A stretch of 64,000 nt of DNA from Streptococcus infantis (GCF_000963255.1 NZ_JYOV01000003.1:62001-126000), one strand, 5' to 3'. Counted from the stretch's first letter, positions 52,997 through 61,860 are shown. Program-made: numbers and translations. Notes: generated from the letters alone by a model not told the origin.

Positions 52997-53854
52997 ATGG
53001 CAAAAACTAAAATCTACTTTTGGCTGAAAATTGATAAGAAATTTTTTGATAATCTTTTTATTAAGAGGTTAAAAAATATTCCGGGCGGTTATACTATGAC
53101 CGTGATTTATATCCGATTGATGTTAGAAAGTTTAGAAAGTGACTGTATTTTATACTATGAGGGATATTTAGAAAATCTAAAAGCAGAGTTGGCTTTGAAA
53201 TTAGACGTTTCTGAAGACGATATTTCTATGACTATGGCTTATTTTACCAAGTGCGGTCTCATTCAAATTGATGAAGAGAACAACGCAGAGTTAACACAAG
53301 CAAAAGCTTTGGTACAACAAGAAACAAATCAAGCGGCATATATGAGAAAATACCGTAAAGAAAAGCAAGAAAATGAAAGAAATCTTACAACGTTATCCAA
53401 TGACATTACATTGTTAACTACGTGTAAGACAGAGATAGAGATAGATAAAGAGATAGATATAGATATAGATAAAGATATAGATAAAGATATAGATATAGAT
53501 AAAGATATAGAGATAGATAATAATAATACATCTATCAGTCCAAGTTTATCTGAAAATCTAAAAAATAGCGGTATCCGTATAACTGACAAACAACATCAAC
53601 AGTTACTCGATTATGTAGGTCTTGACGGTATGAACTTTGAAATGCTGAATCGTGCTATTGAAATTACCTCAGAAATTCATCAACCAAGTTTTAAATACTT
53701 AAAAGCGATTTTGGAGAATTGGAAAAAAGAGAGATTCACTTCACTTGAACAAGTAGAAGAGCATGAGAAAAAACGACAGAAGCCCACAGGAAGAACAAAC
53801 ACAGGAAACGACAGAGTTGTATTCCAAGAATATGATGATCCGTTGCCGTTTTAG
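52997..53854 (+). CDS. Phage replisome organizer / DnaD-like replication protein
   Basis: A 285-residue replication initiator. The N-terminal domain (residues about 5-125: KIYFWLKIDKKFF ... SLESDCILYYEG) matches phage replisome-organizer N-terminal domains. A low-complexity linker of alternating Ile and Asp (about residues 146-176) comes from a hexanucleotide repeat tract. The C-terminal domain resembles DnaD-type helicase-loader-interacting domains. TAAGGAG precedes the ATG. It probably binds an origin within its own gene and recruits the host helicase. Confidence 0.82.
   Translation: MAKTKIYFWLKIDKKFFDNLFIKRLKNIPGGYTMTVIYIRLMLESLESDCILYYEGYLENLKAELALKLDVSEDDISMTMAYFTKCGLIQIDEENNAELTQAKALVQQETNQAAYMRKYRKEKQENERNLTTLSNDITLLTTCKTEIEIDKEIDIDIDKDIDKDIDIDKDIEIDNNNTSISPSLSENLKNSGIRITDKQHQQLLDYVGLDGMNFEMLNRAIEITSEIHQPSFKYLKAILENWKKERFTSLEQVEEHEKKRQKPTGRTNTGNDRVVFQEYDDPLPF
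53433..53525 (+). repeat. GATATA/GATAAA hexamer tract, possible origin
   Basis: About 93 bp of imperfect hexamers (GATATA, GATAAA, GAGATA) inside the replisome organizer gene. The unit length keeps the frame and yields an Ile-Asp/Lys-Asp linker. Very AT-rich and iterated, as at phage origins located in initiator genes. Confidence 0.6.
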
Positions 53855-53989
53855 AAAGGAGCTTAACGAACTAAAAGCAGTACCTGACAAACACTAAAAT
53901 CTTTAAACAAAATGGGGTAGATAGTACCGACCCCCTTGCAATGGTGTAACTACTAGTGACCCCCTTAAAACAGAAAGAGGAAAAACAAC

Positions 53990-54523
53990 ATGACATTAAA
54001 AACATTTTCAGACAAAGCAAAAACATTCACTTTCACTTACGAATTTAAAGACCAAGACACCGCTCAAGTAGCAGGTCACGCGCTACTGGGATATATGACT
54101 GGAACATATTGCCAGCCTGTAATCTCATTGACCTACAAGGATAAAGGCACGCTAGTAGCTGAGTATGTGGAGGATAACAAGCTAAACAAGACTTTCAAGC
54201 GTATTTGTGACAGTTTTAAAGACTACTACAACCAACCAGTGGACGATGAAGCGTTTGAAGAACGTTACAAACGGGAGCGCGTGCTCCAACTCAAAGAGTC
54301 AGAGGACTTTGAGAGTTTGCTGAATAAGGTCACAGACTACGAGCTGGAGCTATTAGACTATGCTGATCGCTTGCTTTCTGATAAGCCTATCCCTATGGAC
54401 TCTATGACCGCTTTTGGTACTTTAGAAATGCTGGGTAATGAAAGTATTAACCTGCTCCAAAACTTGGACGTAGAAGGCGAATATAAAGGCCTTGCTGATT
54501 ATGTGGCAGAGGCAGAAAGCTAG
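53990..54523 (+). CDS. Hypothetical protein behind replication gene
   Basis: A 177-residue acidic, soluble protein beginning with a beta-rich part (TFSDKAKTFTFTYEF) followed by helices. No recognised domain. AGAGG precedes the ATG. The 135-bp gap before it carries GACCCCCTT twice (in 53918-53955), which may be part of the replication region. A hairpin terminator follows it. Confidence 0.68.
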   Translation: MTLKTFSDKAKTFTFTYEFKDQDTAQVAGHALLGYMTGTYCQPVISLTYKDKGTLVAEYVEDNKLNKTFKRICDSFKDYYNQPVDDEAFEERYKRERVLQLKESEDFESLLNKVTDYELELLDYADRLLSDKPIPMDSMTAFGTLEMLGNESINLLQNLDVEGEYKGLADYVAEAES

Positions 54524-54533
54524 AACTATCAAG

Positions 54534-54590
54534 AGAGGCACCAGCCTCTTTTTGTGGTTTCATTGCTACCTAACCCAATCAATTTGGGTT
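54534..54590 (+). terminator. Two terminator-like hairpins
   Basis: AGAGGC-acca-GCCTCT with TTTTT (54534-54553), then AACCCAA-tcaat-TTGGGTT with TTTC up to about 54590. The replication transcript probably ends here. Confidence 0.75.
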
Positions 54591-54617
54591 TTTCTATATA
54601 GGGGGATTTTTGAACGA

Positions 54618-55136
54618 ATGGAAGTTATAAAATCAATAACCATAGAGACATTTATAAAGCCAATGAAAAACAAGAATATTAGTCACGGTATTGCTGAGTT
54701 GGACGGTAGAAAACTAGAAATAGACCTAGATAATCTGTATATCACCTTTGAACGTGATCGTTTTGATTTAGCAAGAATACCAGGAACTAAGGGAGGGAAT
54801 CGCTACTTCTTTCTCTGTCCTATTTGTGGTAAACGATGCAGAAAACTCTATAAGAGACTTTTGCTATATGGTTGTGGATCATGCCAGAAAATACACAAAT
54901 CAACACTGAACCGAAGTAAGACAGATTGCCAATACTATTGGGAGAGAGCACTGAGGGAAGCTAGAAAGGTGGAACCAGGTTGGAGTCCCAAACGTGGCGG
55001 ATATATGTTCGATGGTTTTCCTGAAAGACCAAAGTATATGAAACGTGACAAGTATTATAAGCATTATCAAAAGTTTGTTTACTATACCAGAAAGGGAGAT
55101 AAATTTTGGCTGAATGGATTGAGTAATCTGAAGTAG
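54618..55136 (+). CDS. Zinc-ribbon-like hypothetical protein
   Basis: A 172-residue basic protein. Cysteines in CPICGKRC (near residue 75) and CGSC (near residue 95) form a four-cysteine zinc-ribbon pattern. The C-terminus is rich in Tyr and Lys (DKYYKHYQKFVYYTRKGDK). Start ATG 54618 is taken because the longer frame overlaps the previous gene and the terminators. GGGGG lies about 12 bases upstream, so initiation is weak. Probably a nucleic-acid-binding phage protein; family not recognised. Confidence 0.62.
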   Translation: MEVIKSITIETFIKPMKNKNISHGIAELDGRKLEIDLDNLYITFERDRFDLARIPGTKGGNRYFFLCPICGKRCRKLYKRLLLYGCGSCQKIHKSTLNRSKTDCQYYWERALREARKVEPGWSPKRGGYMFDGFPERPKYMKRDKYYKHYQKFVYYTRKGDKFWLNGLSNLK

Positions 55137-55273
55137 TGATTTGGAGCATTTTCAAACAAATTTAAATAAAGATCATGGTTAGAAAAAAATGATATAAATA
55201 TTGTTTAGCGTTATAGTTACAACAGTCAATTACAAGATACTAAGCAGGCATGAAGGCGAGACAGGAGGCAGAG

Positions 55274-55306
55274 ATACCCCCTTTATTTTTAGACGGGGGT
55301 ATATTT
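55274..55306 (+). terminator. Hairpin terminator in 55.1-55.6 kb gap
   Basis: ATACCCCC (55274-55281) pairs with GGGGGTAT (55295-55302), then ATTTTG. The gap 55137-55642 contains further GC-rich hairpins (GGGGG-tat-CCCCC near 55456; GGCG-ctc-CGCC near 55583) and a TATAAT at 55600, but no convincing gene. Confidence 0.65.
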
Positions 55307-55642
55307 TGCTAGAGGAAAAGAACGCCGCCCTCTTTTGTGCAGAAAATTCCCTTTTTGAAATGTTTTTGAAGATGGTAGCATGTGGTTTTACTAAGTGTTT
55401 AGCTTGATTTTTTGACCGATAAAGCTACTACTCAATTATCCAATTTTATAACATAGGGGGGTATCCCCCTCCCACTAGGCGCTAGCGAACTTCACACCGT
55501 CATTATACATTTTTTCTCACGGGAAATACTTCCCAGGGAATAAATGAACCTCGAGCGAAGCTAGAGAAAACGCAAAAAGCCAAGGCGCTCCGCCTCAGCT
55601 ATAATTTCAACACTATTATTATATCATAGAGGAGGCCAAGGC

Positions 55643-56062
55643 ATGACACCAGAGCAGGTAAAAGAAAAACTAGAGGGCGTTAAGTGGATAAACAAGGAGA
55701 TCAAAGGCTTATATTTGGAATTGGAAGCCCTGGAAGGTGGTATTATCAAAAAGCCAACACTAAGCCATAGCAGGGTGCAGACAAGCAGAGAGAACAAGAC
55801 AGAGGACAATCTTATAAGTGTTCTGAAGCTAAAAGAGGATACACTCCAGAGAATTGAGCGCCTTACCGAGGAAAGAATGGCCATATCTGGGCTAATCGAT
55901 AAACTGGACAATCCGCTTGAGCGTTCTGTCCTAAGACTTTTTTACTTGAATGATCTTGTAGTTTTGGAAGTCGCTGAAGAATTAGGTAAGTCTAAAACTT
56001 CGATATATCAGGCTAGAAAAGAAGCTATAGAACACTTGGCAGGTATGGTAAATGAGAATTGA
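55643..56062 (+). CDS. DUF1492 regulator (ArpU/RinA-like), copy 1
   Basis: A 139-residue protein: an N-terminal coiled-coil half (residues 1-95) and a C-terminal sigma-region-4-like helix-turn-helix (VVLEVAEELGKSKTSIYQAR). DUF1492 proteins resemble the late-gene activators ArpU and RinA of phages and satellites. GAGGAGG precedes the ATG. Its leader shares AAAACGnAAAAAGCCA and AACACTATTATTATA with the next copy, so gene and leader were duplicated together. Confidence 0.82.
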   Translation: MTPEQVKEKLEGVKWINKEIKGLYLELEALEGGIIKKPTLSHSRVQTSRENKTEDNLISVLKLKEDTLQRIERLTEERMAISGLIDKLDNPLERSVLRLFYLNDLVVLEVAEELGKSKTSIYQARKEAIEHLAGMVNEN

Positions 56063-56317
56063 TTTTAGAACTAAAGAATGGTTAGGTTTTGACAAGGTTT
56101 TGATTAGGTTTTGATCAGGTTTTACATTTTAAAATAGCAAGGCACAAGACCTTATTTTAGAGATAAAACACTAAGATTTCCTAAGATATAGATACTTTTA
56201 GAGACAAAGAGCGTTAAGGGGGATATAATCGAACTCCTAGAAAACGTAAAAAAGCCAGCACAGGGCTGACTCTTTGGAAATTATGAAACACTATTATTAT
56301 ACCAAAGGAGTATCAAT

Positions 56318-56740
56318 TTGACCATTAAAGAAATAGAGGAACAACTAAAAAGAGTAAAGAAAGGGAACGACCTTATCCAGCGCTTGCAACTTAAGTACCA
56401 GAGTTTAGACAATGGCTTATTATCTGGATCTAGTCAGTTTCAAACACGGGTAACAATGAGTAAAACCAATAACGCTGAAAATAAACTGCTTGATACCTTG
56501 GAATTAAGAGATAAGATAGTGGAGCAAATACAAGCTATTGTTAATGAACGTATGGAAGCAATGGATATGATAAACCAGTTAGAAGAAATAGAGGAATGGC
56601 TAGTGTTGGTAATGATATACTTTAATAATTTACCTATGGTTAAAATCTGCAATGATCTAAATTTTAGCAAAGTACAAATTTACAGAATTAAGAAAAAAGC
56701 CATTGAGAACTTGGCCAAGGTAAAAAATGCCAATCGATAA
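56318..56740 (+). CDS. DUF1492 regulator, copy 2 (TTG start)
   Basis: A 140-residue paralogue of the gene at 55643 with the same layout: a coiled-coil half and a C-terminal helix-turn-helix (MVKICNDLNFSKVQIYRIKK). The start codon appears to be TTG 56318, seven bases after AAAGGAG; no ATG stands near. The 255-bp gap before it contains a hairpin (AGCCAGC/GCTG) and the duplicated leader. Overlaps the next gene by 14 bases. Confidence 0.8.
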   Translation: MTIKEIEEQLKRVKKGNDLIQRLQLKYQSLDNGLLSGSSQFQTRVTMSKTNNAENKLLDTLELRDKIVEQIQAIVNERMEAMDMINQLEEIEEWLVLVMIYFNNLPMVKICNDLNFSKVQIYRIKKKAIENLAKVKNANR

Positions 56741-57071
56741 AGAAGAGACAAAAAAGCAGGCCTACAGATTTTTAAAAAGTTATCACTCACTGGTTAAATT
56801 GAGCTTAGACGGTCAAGATGGAGCGTTTGAATCCAAAGCGGTGGAGATAGTAGGCATGATTGAGGCTTTCAGGGACAATCTGGACGATGTACGACGTGAG
56901 ATATTCGCCAATCTCTTTACAAGACGAGTAGGAGAGAGATTAAAGCTATTTCAGTTATACGAGACACTAGAGATTGATAAAGCTGAGTATGAACGTCTCA
57001 AAACTGAGATACTGCTAGACTTTGCTAAAAGCTATCGTGGTGGTGTTTTGTTGAGAAATGTTGAGAATTAA
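56727..57071 (+). CDS. Hypothetical protein, late-regulator region
   Basis: A 114-residue, highly charged helical protein starting inside the end of DUF1492 copy 2, so probably translated by coupling. I see no named domain; similar short helical proteins accompany ArpU-type regulators near packaging genes in phages. It contains YETLEIDKAEYERLKTEIL, predicted helix. Last intact gene of the element. Confidence 0.65.
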   Translation: MPIDKEETKKQAYRFLKSYHSLVKLSLDGQDGAFESKAVEIVGMIEAFRDNLDDVRREIFANLFTRRVGERLKLFQLYETLEIDKAEYERLKTEILLDFAKSYRGGVLLRNVEN

Positions 57072-57127
57072 GTGAGGGGAGTACTAACAAGTCCTTACAG
57101 ATTCCGCCAGTCGTTGAAAAACTAAAA

Positions 57128-57210
57128 ATGTCTTCGATGAGCGCAGGTAAATCTACTTCATTGATATATCGGGCTAGACAAGAAGTTATATAACGCTTAG
57201 CAGAAGTGAG
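57128..57210 (+). pseudogene. Remnant of a third DUF1492 gene
   Basis: Translation from 57146 gives GKSTSLIYRARQEVI, a stop, then RLAEV, matching GKSKTSIYQARKEAIEHLAGM of the first DUF1492 protein. Only the C-terminal helix-turn-helix region survives and it is interrupted by TAA at 57191-57193. Confidence 0.7.
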
Positions 57211-57420
57211 ATAATTATATTTTCTTGGTAGTAGGTGATGAAATCATAGATATTTTTAAAAGAAAATAAAAAAGAGAGCACACACCCCCCACAGCCGAAG
57301 CCTTTAATGTAGGAGGTAGTAACTCTCGTTACTTAGATTATAACCTAAAAAGCTTTTAAATACAAGAACATTGAGACTCTACTCTTTGGAGATAACCTGA
57401 ACATCAATAAATAGAAAATG

Positions 57421-57429
57421 TGATATAAT
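57421..57429 (+). promoter_or_regulatory. Extended -10 promoter of predicted RNA
   Basis: TGATATAAT (TGnTATAAT), with the predicted start about 57436. Confidence 0.6.
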
Positions 57430-57435
57430 AAAAAC

Positions 57436-57573
57436 ATAAAGGATAGAGGTTGAAAAGCATCCGCCTCCAACGCGCCACTTAGCTAGTGGGTCGAGAAATG
57501 CGGGCGACATTCGGCGGTCCCGCCTATCCTTCCTTATAGCCAAGCCCTTAGAAACGAATCTGGGGGCTTTTGT
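57436..57573 (+). ncRNA. Predicted structured RNA near right end of element
   Basis: AAGGATAG (57439-57446) pairs with CTATCCTT (57524-57531) to close a multibranched fold: GAGG/CCTC (57446-57467), CCACT-tagct-AGTGG (57475-57489) and GCGGG/CCCGC (57500-57523). An extended -10 promoter lies at the right distance upstream, and an 11-bp terminator stem (AAGCCCTTAGA with TCTGGGGGCTT) plus TTT follows at 57542-57572. No ORF covers it. It is four-armed like a tRNA but lacks the T-loop consensus. Function unknown. Confidence 0.6.
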
Positions 57574-57604
57574 GAGGTCATAATCTTATAAACCACGCGC
57601 TTCA

Positions 57605-57613
57605 TGGTATAAT
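57605..57613 (+). promoter_or_regulatory. Outward-facing extended -10 at right end
   Basis: TGGTATAAT (TATAAT 57608-57613) faces uvrA from inside the element. Whether it drives anything is unknown. Confidence 0.35.
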
Positions 57614-57635
57614 ATACCTATCGGCAACCAGCAAC

Positions 57636-57659
57636 AAAAAAAGCACGTTTGACCGTGCT
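57636..57659 (-). terminator. Terminator-like hairpin at right end
   Basis: AGCACG-tttgac-CGTGCT; on the minus strand it is followed by seven T. Confidence 0.5.
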
Positions 57660-57710
57660 AGTTTCTTGCCTGCTGAACTCATCAAATCCTAGCCCTTTTG
57701 TGGGGCTTTT

Positions 57711-57743
57711 TTGCTCCCCTTTTTGCGTACTTTGGGGGAGCAA
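57711..57743. promoter_or_regulatory. Right-end arm-type repeats
   Basis: TTGCTCCCC (57711-57719) and its inverse GGGGAGCAA (57735-57743), the same nonamer as the tandem pair at the left end. They can also pair as a hairpin. Confidence 0.55.
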
Positions 57744-57794
57744 GTAGTAAATAGTAATGTTAGTAATTTTTATTAAAAAGCGTGTGATATAAGG

Positions 57795-57810
57795 CTTAGG
57801 GAACCCTAAG
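57795..57810. repeat. Perfect palindrome beside attR
   Basis: CTTAGGG-aa-CCCTAAG, 16 bp, 29 bp inside attR. Possible excisionase or host-factor site. Confidence 0.5.
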
Positions 57811-57838
57811 GGAACATAAAAAAATAAGTTTTTAATTG

Positions 57839-57859
57839 TACTACAAAATCGGCTTTTTT
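57839..57859 (+). repeat. Right attachment site (attR)
   Basis: Exact 21-bp repeat of attL (45408-45428) in the same orientation, between the element and the uvrA promoter. Confidence 0.92.
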
Positions 57860-57881
57860 GGTAATAGAATTTCACTTTTTT

Positions 57882-57890
57882 TGGTATAAT
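57882..57890 (+). promoter_or_regulatory. uvrA promoter
   Basis: TGGTATAAT extended -10 (TATAAT 57885-57890), 23 bases right of attR, so the core promoter is chromosomal and survives integration. An ATG at 57889 overlaps the -10 and cannot be the start. Confidence 0.7.
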
Positions 57891-57921
57891 GGAAAGCAAC
57901 AATGGACTAGAAAGAAGTAAT

Positions 57922-60753
57922 ATGCAAGATAAGATTGTCATCCATGGGGCTCGCGCCCATAATTTAAAAAATATAGATGTGGAAATTCCGCGTGACAAGC
58001 TAGTTGTGGTGACGGGACTATCTGGATCAGGAAAGTCTAGTTTAGCCTTTGATACCCTTTATGCAGAAGGGCAACGTCGCTATGTTGAAAGTCTGTCAGC
58101 CTATGCTCGTCAGTTCTTGGGCAATATGGAAAAGCCAGATGTGGATTCTATCGATGGTCTCAGCCCTGCCATTTCCATTGACCAGAAAACGACCAGTAAA
58201 AATCCTCGTTCGACGGTTGGAACAACGACGGAAATCAACGATTATCTACGTCTTCTCTATGCACGTGTAGGGACACCCTACTGTATCAATGGACATGGGG
58301 CTATCAAGGCTTCGTCTGTAGAGCAGATTGTGGATAAGGTTTTGGAATTGCCAGAACGCCAACGCTTGCAGATTTTGGCTCCTGTTATTCGTAAGAAAAA
58401 AGGGCAACACAAGACGCTGATTGAAAAGATTCAAAAGGATGGTTATGTTCGTGTCCGTGTCGATGGGATTGTCTATGATGTGACCGAAGTTCCTGAACTT
58501 GAAAAGAATAAACAACACAACATTGACGTGGTGGTAGACCGTATCATCATCAAGGATGGTATCCGTAGTCGTCTCTTTGATTCGATTGAAGCAGCTCTCC
58601 GTATCGCTGAAGGTTATGTCGTTATTGATACTATGGATGATTCAGAGTTGCTCTTCTCAGAACACTACGCTTGTCCAGTCTGTGGTTTTACAGTTCCAGA
58701 GCTAGAACCCCGTCTCTTCTCCTTCAATGCACCCTTTGGCTCCTGTAGTGAGTGTGATGGTTTGGGAATCAAGCTAGAGGTTGATACGGACTTGGTAGTG
58801 CCAGATGCTAGCAAGACTCTTCGCGAGGGCGCTTTGGCGCCTTGGAACCCTATCTCTTCTAACTATTATCCAAACATGCTGGAACAAGCTATGACAGCTT
58901 TTGGAGTGGATATGGATAGGCCTTTTGAGGACTTGTCTGAGGCGGATAAACATCTCATTTTCTATGGTTCAGATGGGAAAGAATTCCATTTCCACTATGA
59001 AAACGAATTCGGCGGAGTTCGTGATATCGACATTCCATTTGAAGGAGTGCTTGGAAATATCAATCGCCGTTACCATGAAACCAATAGCGACTACACTCGC
59101 ACTCAGATGCGACTTTATATGAATGAGCTAACTTGCGGAACCTGTCATGGTTATCGTCTCAATGACCAGGCCCTATCTGTTCGAGTAGGGGGAGAAAAAG
59201 GACTCCATATCGGAGAAATTTCAGACCTATCCATCGCAGACCATTTGGAAGTTATTGACCAGCTAACCTTATCTGAAAATGAAGCTATCATCGCTCGTCC
59301 TATCCTGAAGGAAATCAAGGACCGCTTGACCTTCCTCAATAACGTGGGCCTTAACTATTTAACGTTATCCCGCTCGGCAGGAACCCTATCAGGTGGGGAG
59401 AGCCAACGTATTCGCTTGGCAACCCAGATTGGTTCCAATCTCTCAGGAGTTCTCTATATTCTTGATGAGCCGTCTATCGGTCTTCACCAGAGGGACAATG
59501 ACCGTTTGATTGCCAGTCTGAAAAAAATGCGCGATTTGGGTAACACTCTCATCGTGGTAGAACATGATGAAGACACCATGCGAGAAGCCGATTATCTGAT
59601 TGACGTTGGTCCTGGAGCGGGTGTCTTTGGTGGAGAAATTGTCGCGGCAGGAACACCTAAGCAGGTAGCTCGCAACAGCAAATCCATTACAGGACAGTAT
59701 CTATCAGGGAAACGCTCGATTCCTGTACCATCAGAACGTCGCGTTGGAAATGGTCGCTTTATCGAAGTGACAGGTGCGCGTGAGAACAACTTGCAAAATA
59801 TCACCGCTCGCTTCCCACTCGGGAAATTCATTGCGGTGACAGGGGTGTCTGGTTCAGGGAAGTCGACACTCATTAACAGTATTCTCAAAAAAGCCATTGC
59901 TCAAAAGCTCAATCGCAATTCAGACAAGCCTGGTAAGTTTAAAACCATTACAGGAATCGAGCATATCGACCGTCTGATAGATATTGATCAGAGTCCAATT
60001 GGACGAACTCCGAGGTCCAACCCTGCGACCTATACAGGTGTCTTTGATGACATTCGAGACCTCTTTTCTCAGACAAATGAAGCCAAGATTCGTGGCTACA
60101 AAAAGGGTCGTTTCAGTTTCAATGTCAAGGGTGGGCGCTGTGAAGCCTGCTCGGGTGATGGGATTATCAAGATTGAGATGCATTTCTTGCCAGATGTTTA
60201 CGTAGCCTGTGAAGTCTGCCATGGAACTCGTTACAATAGCGAAACCCTGGAAGTTCACTACAAGGAAAAGAATATCTCGCAAGTCTTGGATATGACCGTC
60301 AACGATGCGGTGGAATTTTTTAAACACATTCCGAAAATTCAACGCAAACTCCAGACTATCAAGGATGTAGGTCTAGGTTATGTGACCTTAGGACAACCAG
60401 CTACGACACTTTCTGGAGGGGAGGCCCAGCGTATGAAGTTGGCTAGCGAACTCCACAAGCGTTCGACAGGTAAGTCCTTCTACATTTTAGATGAACCGAC
60501 AACTGGTCTTCATACCGAGGATATCGCTCGTCTGCTTACCGTTTTGTCTCGCTTTGTCGATGATGGAAATACAGTTCTCGTGATTGAGCACAATCTAGAT
60601 GTTATCAAAACAGCAGACCATATTATCGACCTAGGCCCAGAAGGAGGTGTCGGTGGCGGAACTATTATCGCAACAGGAACACCAGAGGAAGTAGCTGCTA
60701 ATGAAGCTAGCTATACAGGACAGTATTTGAAAGGAAAGTTACATCATGAATAA
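57922..60753 (+). CDS. uvrA: Excinuclease ABC subunit A
   Basis: A 943-residue UvrA with two ABC ATPase modules: Walker A motifs [12 protein letters not shown] and [12 protein letters not shown], signature regions LSGGESQR and LSGGEAQR, and zinc modules CPVC...CSEC and CEACSGDG...CEVCHGT. It recognises DNA lesions with UvrB in nucleotide excision repair. ATG 57922 after AAAGAAG is chosen over 57889. Overlaps the following peptidase gene by eight bases. Confidence 0.96.
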   Translation: MQDKIVIHGARAHNLKNIDVEIPRDKLVVVTGLSGSGKSSLAFDTLYAEGQRRYVESLSAYARQFLGNMEKPDVDSIDGLSPAISIDQKTTSKNPRSTVGTTTEINDYLRLLYARVGTPYCINGHGAIKASSVEQIVDKVLELPERQRLQILAPVIRKKKGQHKTLIEKIQKDGYVRVRVDGIVYDVTEVPELEKNKQHNIDVVVDRIIIKDGIRSRLFDSIEAALRIAEGYVVIDTMDDSELLFSEHYACPVCGFTVPELEPRLFSFNAPFGSCSECDGLGIKLEVDTDLVVPDASKTLREGALAPWNPISSNYYPNMLEQAMTAFGVDMDRPFEDLSEADKHLIFYGSDGKEFHFHYENEFGGVRDIDIPFEGVLGNINRRYHETNSDYTRTQMRLYMNELTCGTCHGYRLNDQALSVRVGGEKGLHIGEISDLSIADHLEVIDQLTLSENEAIIARPILKEIKDRLTFLNNVGLNYLTLSRSAGTLSGGESQRIRLATQIGSNLSGVLYILDEPSIGLHQRDNDRLIASLKKMRDLGNTLIVVEHDEDTMREADYLIDVGPGAGVFGGEIVAAGTPKQVARNSKSITGQYLSGKRSIPVPSERRVGNGRFIEVTGARENNLQNITARFPLGKFIAVTGVSGSGKSTLINSILKKAIAQKLNRNSDKPGKFKTITGIEHIDRLIDIDQSPIGRTPRSNPATYTGVFDDIRDLFSQTNEAKIRGYKKGRFSFNVKGGRCEACSGDGIIKIEMHFLPDVYVACEVCHGTRYNSETLEVHYKEKNISQVLDMTVNDAVEFFKHIPKIQRKLQTIKDVGLGYVTLGQPATTLSGGEAQRMKLASELHKRSTGKSFYILDEPTTGLHTEDIARLLTVLSRFVDDGNTVLVIEHNLDVIKTADHIIDLGPEGGVGGGTIIATGTPEEVAANEASYTGQYLKGKLHHE

Positions 60754-61807
60754 ACGTGTACAAGCATTTTTAGATAAAATGCAAGAAAAAGAACTAGATG
60801 GAATCATTATCAATAACCTTAAAAATGTCTACTATTTGACAGGATTTTGGGGTTCAAATGGTACGGTCTTTATCAGCCGTGACCGTCAGGTCTTAGTGAC
60901 AGATGCCCGCTATATCATCGCTGCCAAGCAAGAAGTTACTGGTTTTGAGATTTTTGCAGAACGTGACGAGTTGGCTACTATCGCAAAGATTGCAAAAGAC
61001 ATGGGCCTTTCTCGTATCGGGTTTGAAGATGAGATTTCAGTTTCTTATTACCATCGCATGCAAACAGCCTTTGAAGGTTTGGAATTGCTCCCTCAAACTC
61101 AGTTTGTTGAAGCCCTTCGCATGATTAAGGACGAGACAGAGATTGCGACTATTCGTAAGGCTTGTTCCATCTCAGACCAAGCTTTCCACGATGCTCTTGA
61201 CTTTATCAAGCCAGGTAAGACAGAAATTGAAATTGCCAACTTCCTGGACTTCCGTATGCGTGAATTAGGCGCTGCTGGTTTGTCTTTTGACACGATTCTA
61301 GCTAGTGGGATTAACTCTTCTAAACCTCACGCCCACCCAATGCACAAGCCAGTAGAACTAGGTGAAGCTATTACTATGGACTTCGGTTGCCTTTACGACC
61401 ACTATGTCAGTGATATGACTCGTACTATCTACCTAGATCATGTCAGTGATGAACAAGCAGAAATCTACAACACTGTTTTGAAGGCTAACCAAGCTCTGAT
61501 TGACCAAGCTAAGGATGGCTTAGGTTTCCGTGATTTTGATAAAATCCCTCGTGATATCATTGTGGAAGCAGGCTATGGAGAGTACTTTACACACGGTATC
61601 GGGCATGGTATCGGACTTGATATTCACGAAGAACCTTACTTTAGCCAAACTTCCAAAGAAGTTATCAAAACTGGTATGGTCTTGACTGATGAACCTGGTA
61701 TTTATATTGAAGGTAAATACGGAGTTCGTATCGAAGATGATATCCTGATTACAGATACAGGTTGTGAGTTATTAACCCTTGCTCCAAAAGAATTAATCGT
61801 AATCTAA
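60746..61807 (+). CDS. Xaa-Pro peptidase (M24 family)
   Basis: A 353-residue M24B metallopeptidase (aminopeptidase P / prolidase type). The creatinase-like N-terminal domain is followed by the pita-bread catalytic domain with metal ligands in [16 protein letters not shown] (two Asp), [16 protein letters not shown] (His) and DEPGIYIEG (Glu). It removes residues preceding proline from peptides. Its start overlaps uvrA, typical for this locus in streptococci. Whether it is a dipeptidase (PepQ) or aminopeptidase (PepP) is not decided. Confidence 0.9.
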   Translation: MNKRVQAFLDKMQEKELDGIIINNLKNVYYLTGFWGSNGTVFISRDRQVLVTDARYIIAAKQEVTGFEIFAERDELATIAKIAKDMGLSRIGFEDEISVSYYHRMQTAFEGLELLPQTQFVEALRMIKDETEIATIRKACSISDQAFHDALDFIKPGKTEIEIANFLDFRMRELGAAGLSFDTILASGINSSKPHAHPMHKPVELGEAITMDFGCLYDHYVSDMTRTIYLDHVSDEQAEIYNTVLKANQALIDQAKDGLGFRDFDKIPRDIIVEAGYGEYFTHGIGHGIGLDIHEEPYFSQTSKEVIKTGMVLTDEPGIYIEGKYGVRIEDDILITDTGCELLTLAPKELIVI

Positions 61808-61825
61808 GAAAAATGAGATAAATTG

Positions 61826-61854
61826 TTGACTTTTACTAGTTAAAGGTTTATACT
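61826..61854 (+). promoter_or_regulatory. Promoter of M-box/mgtA transcript
   Basis: TTGACT (61826-61831), 17-base spacer, TATACT (61849-61854). The transcript would start about 61861. Confidence 0.8.
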
Positions 61855-61860
61855 GAAAGG

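Larger units (their letters stand above)
45408..57859. mobile_element. Satellite-prophage (PICI-like) integrated element, 12.45 kb
   Basis: The element is bounded by 21-bp direct repeats and inserted between divergent corA and uvrA. Gene order is integrase, two cargo genes, repressor (leftward), then Cro-like, Rha, excisionase-like, replisome organizer, small unknowns and DUF1492 regulators (rightward). Integration, lysogeny control and replication modules are present, but there are no capsid, portal, tail, terminase, holin or lysin genes. This fits phage-satellite islands of streptococci that rely on a helper phage for packaging. A decayed prophage is the alternative, but most genes look intact. 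Confidence 0.88.

Noticed and set aside
53433..53525. CRISPR-like repeat array
   Set aside because: The units are six-base imperfect repeats within a gene, without spacers; no CRISPR array was found elsewhere in the window.
55201..55407. 68-codon frame in the 55.1-55.6 kb gap
   Set aside because: TTG start without ribosome-binding site, and a strong terminator hairpin lies inside it.
45520..57071. A classical prophage
   Set aside because: No portal, capsid, tail, terminase, holin or lysin gene is found among the reading frames of the element.
57439..57531. The four-armed RNA as a tRNA gene
   Set aside because: The length and arm number are suggestive, but there is no T-loop GTTCRA motif, no D-loop GG and no plausible anticodon arm of seven-base loop.
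57618..57998. 126-codon minus-strand frame across attR and the start of uvrA
   Set aside because: It is antisense to uvrA and crosses the att site, the arm repeats and the uvrA promoter; the sequence is low complexity and improbable as a protein.
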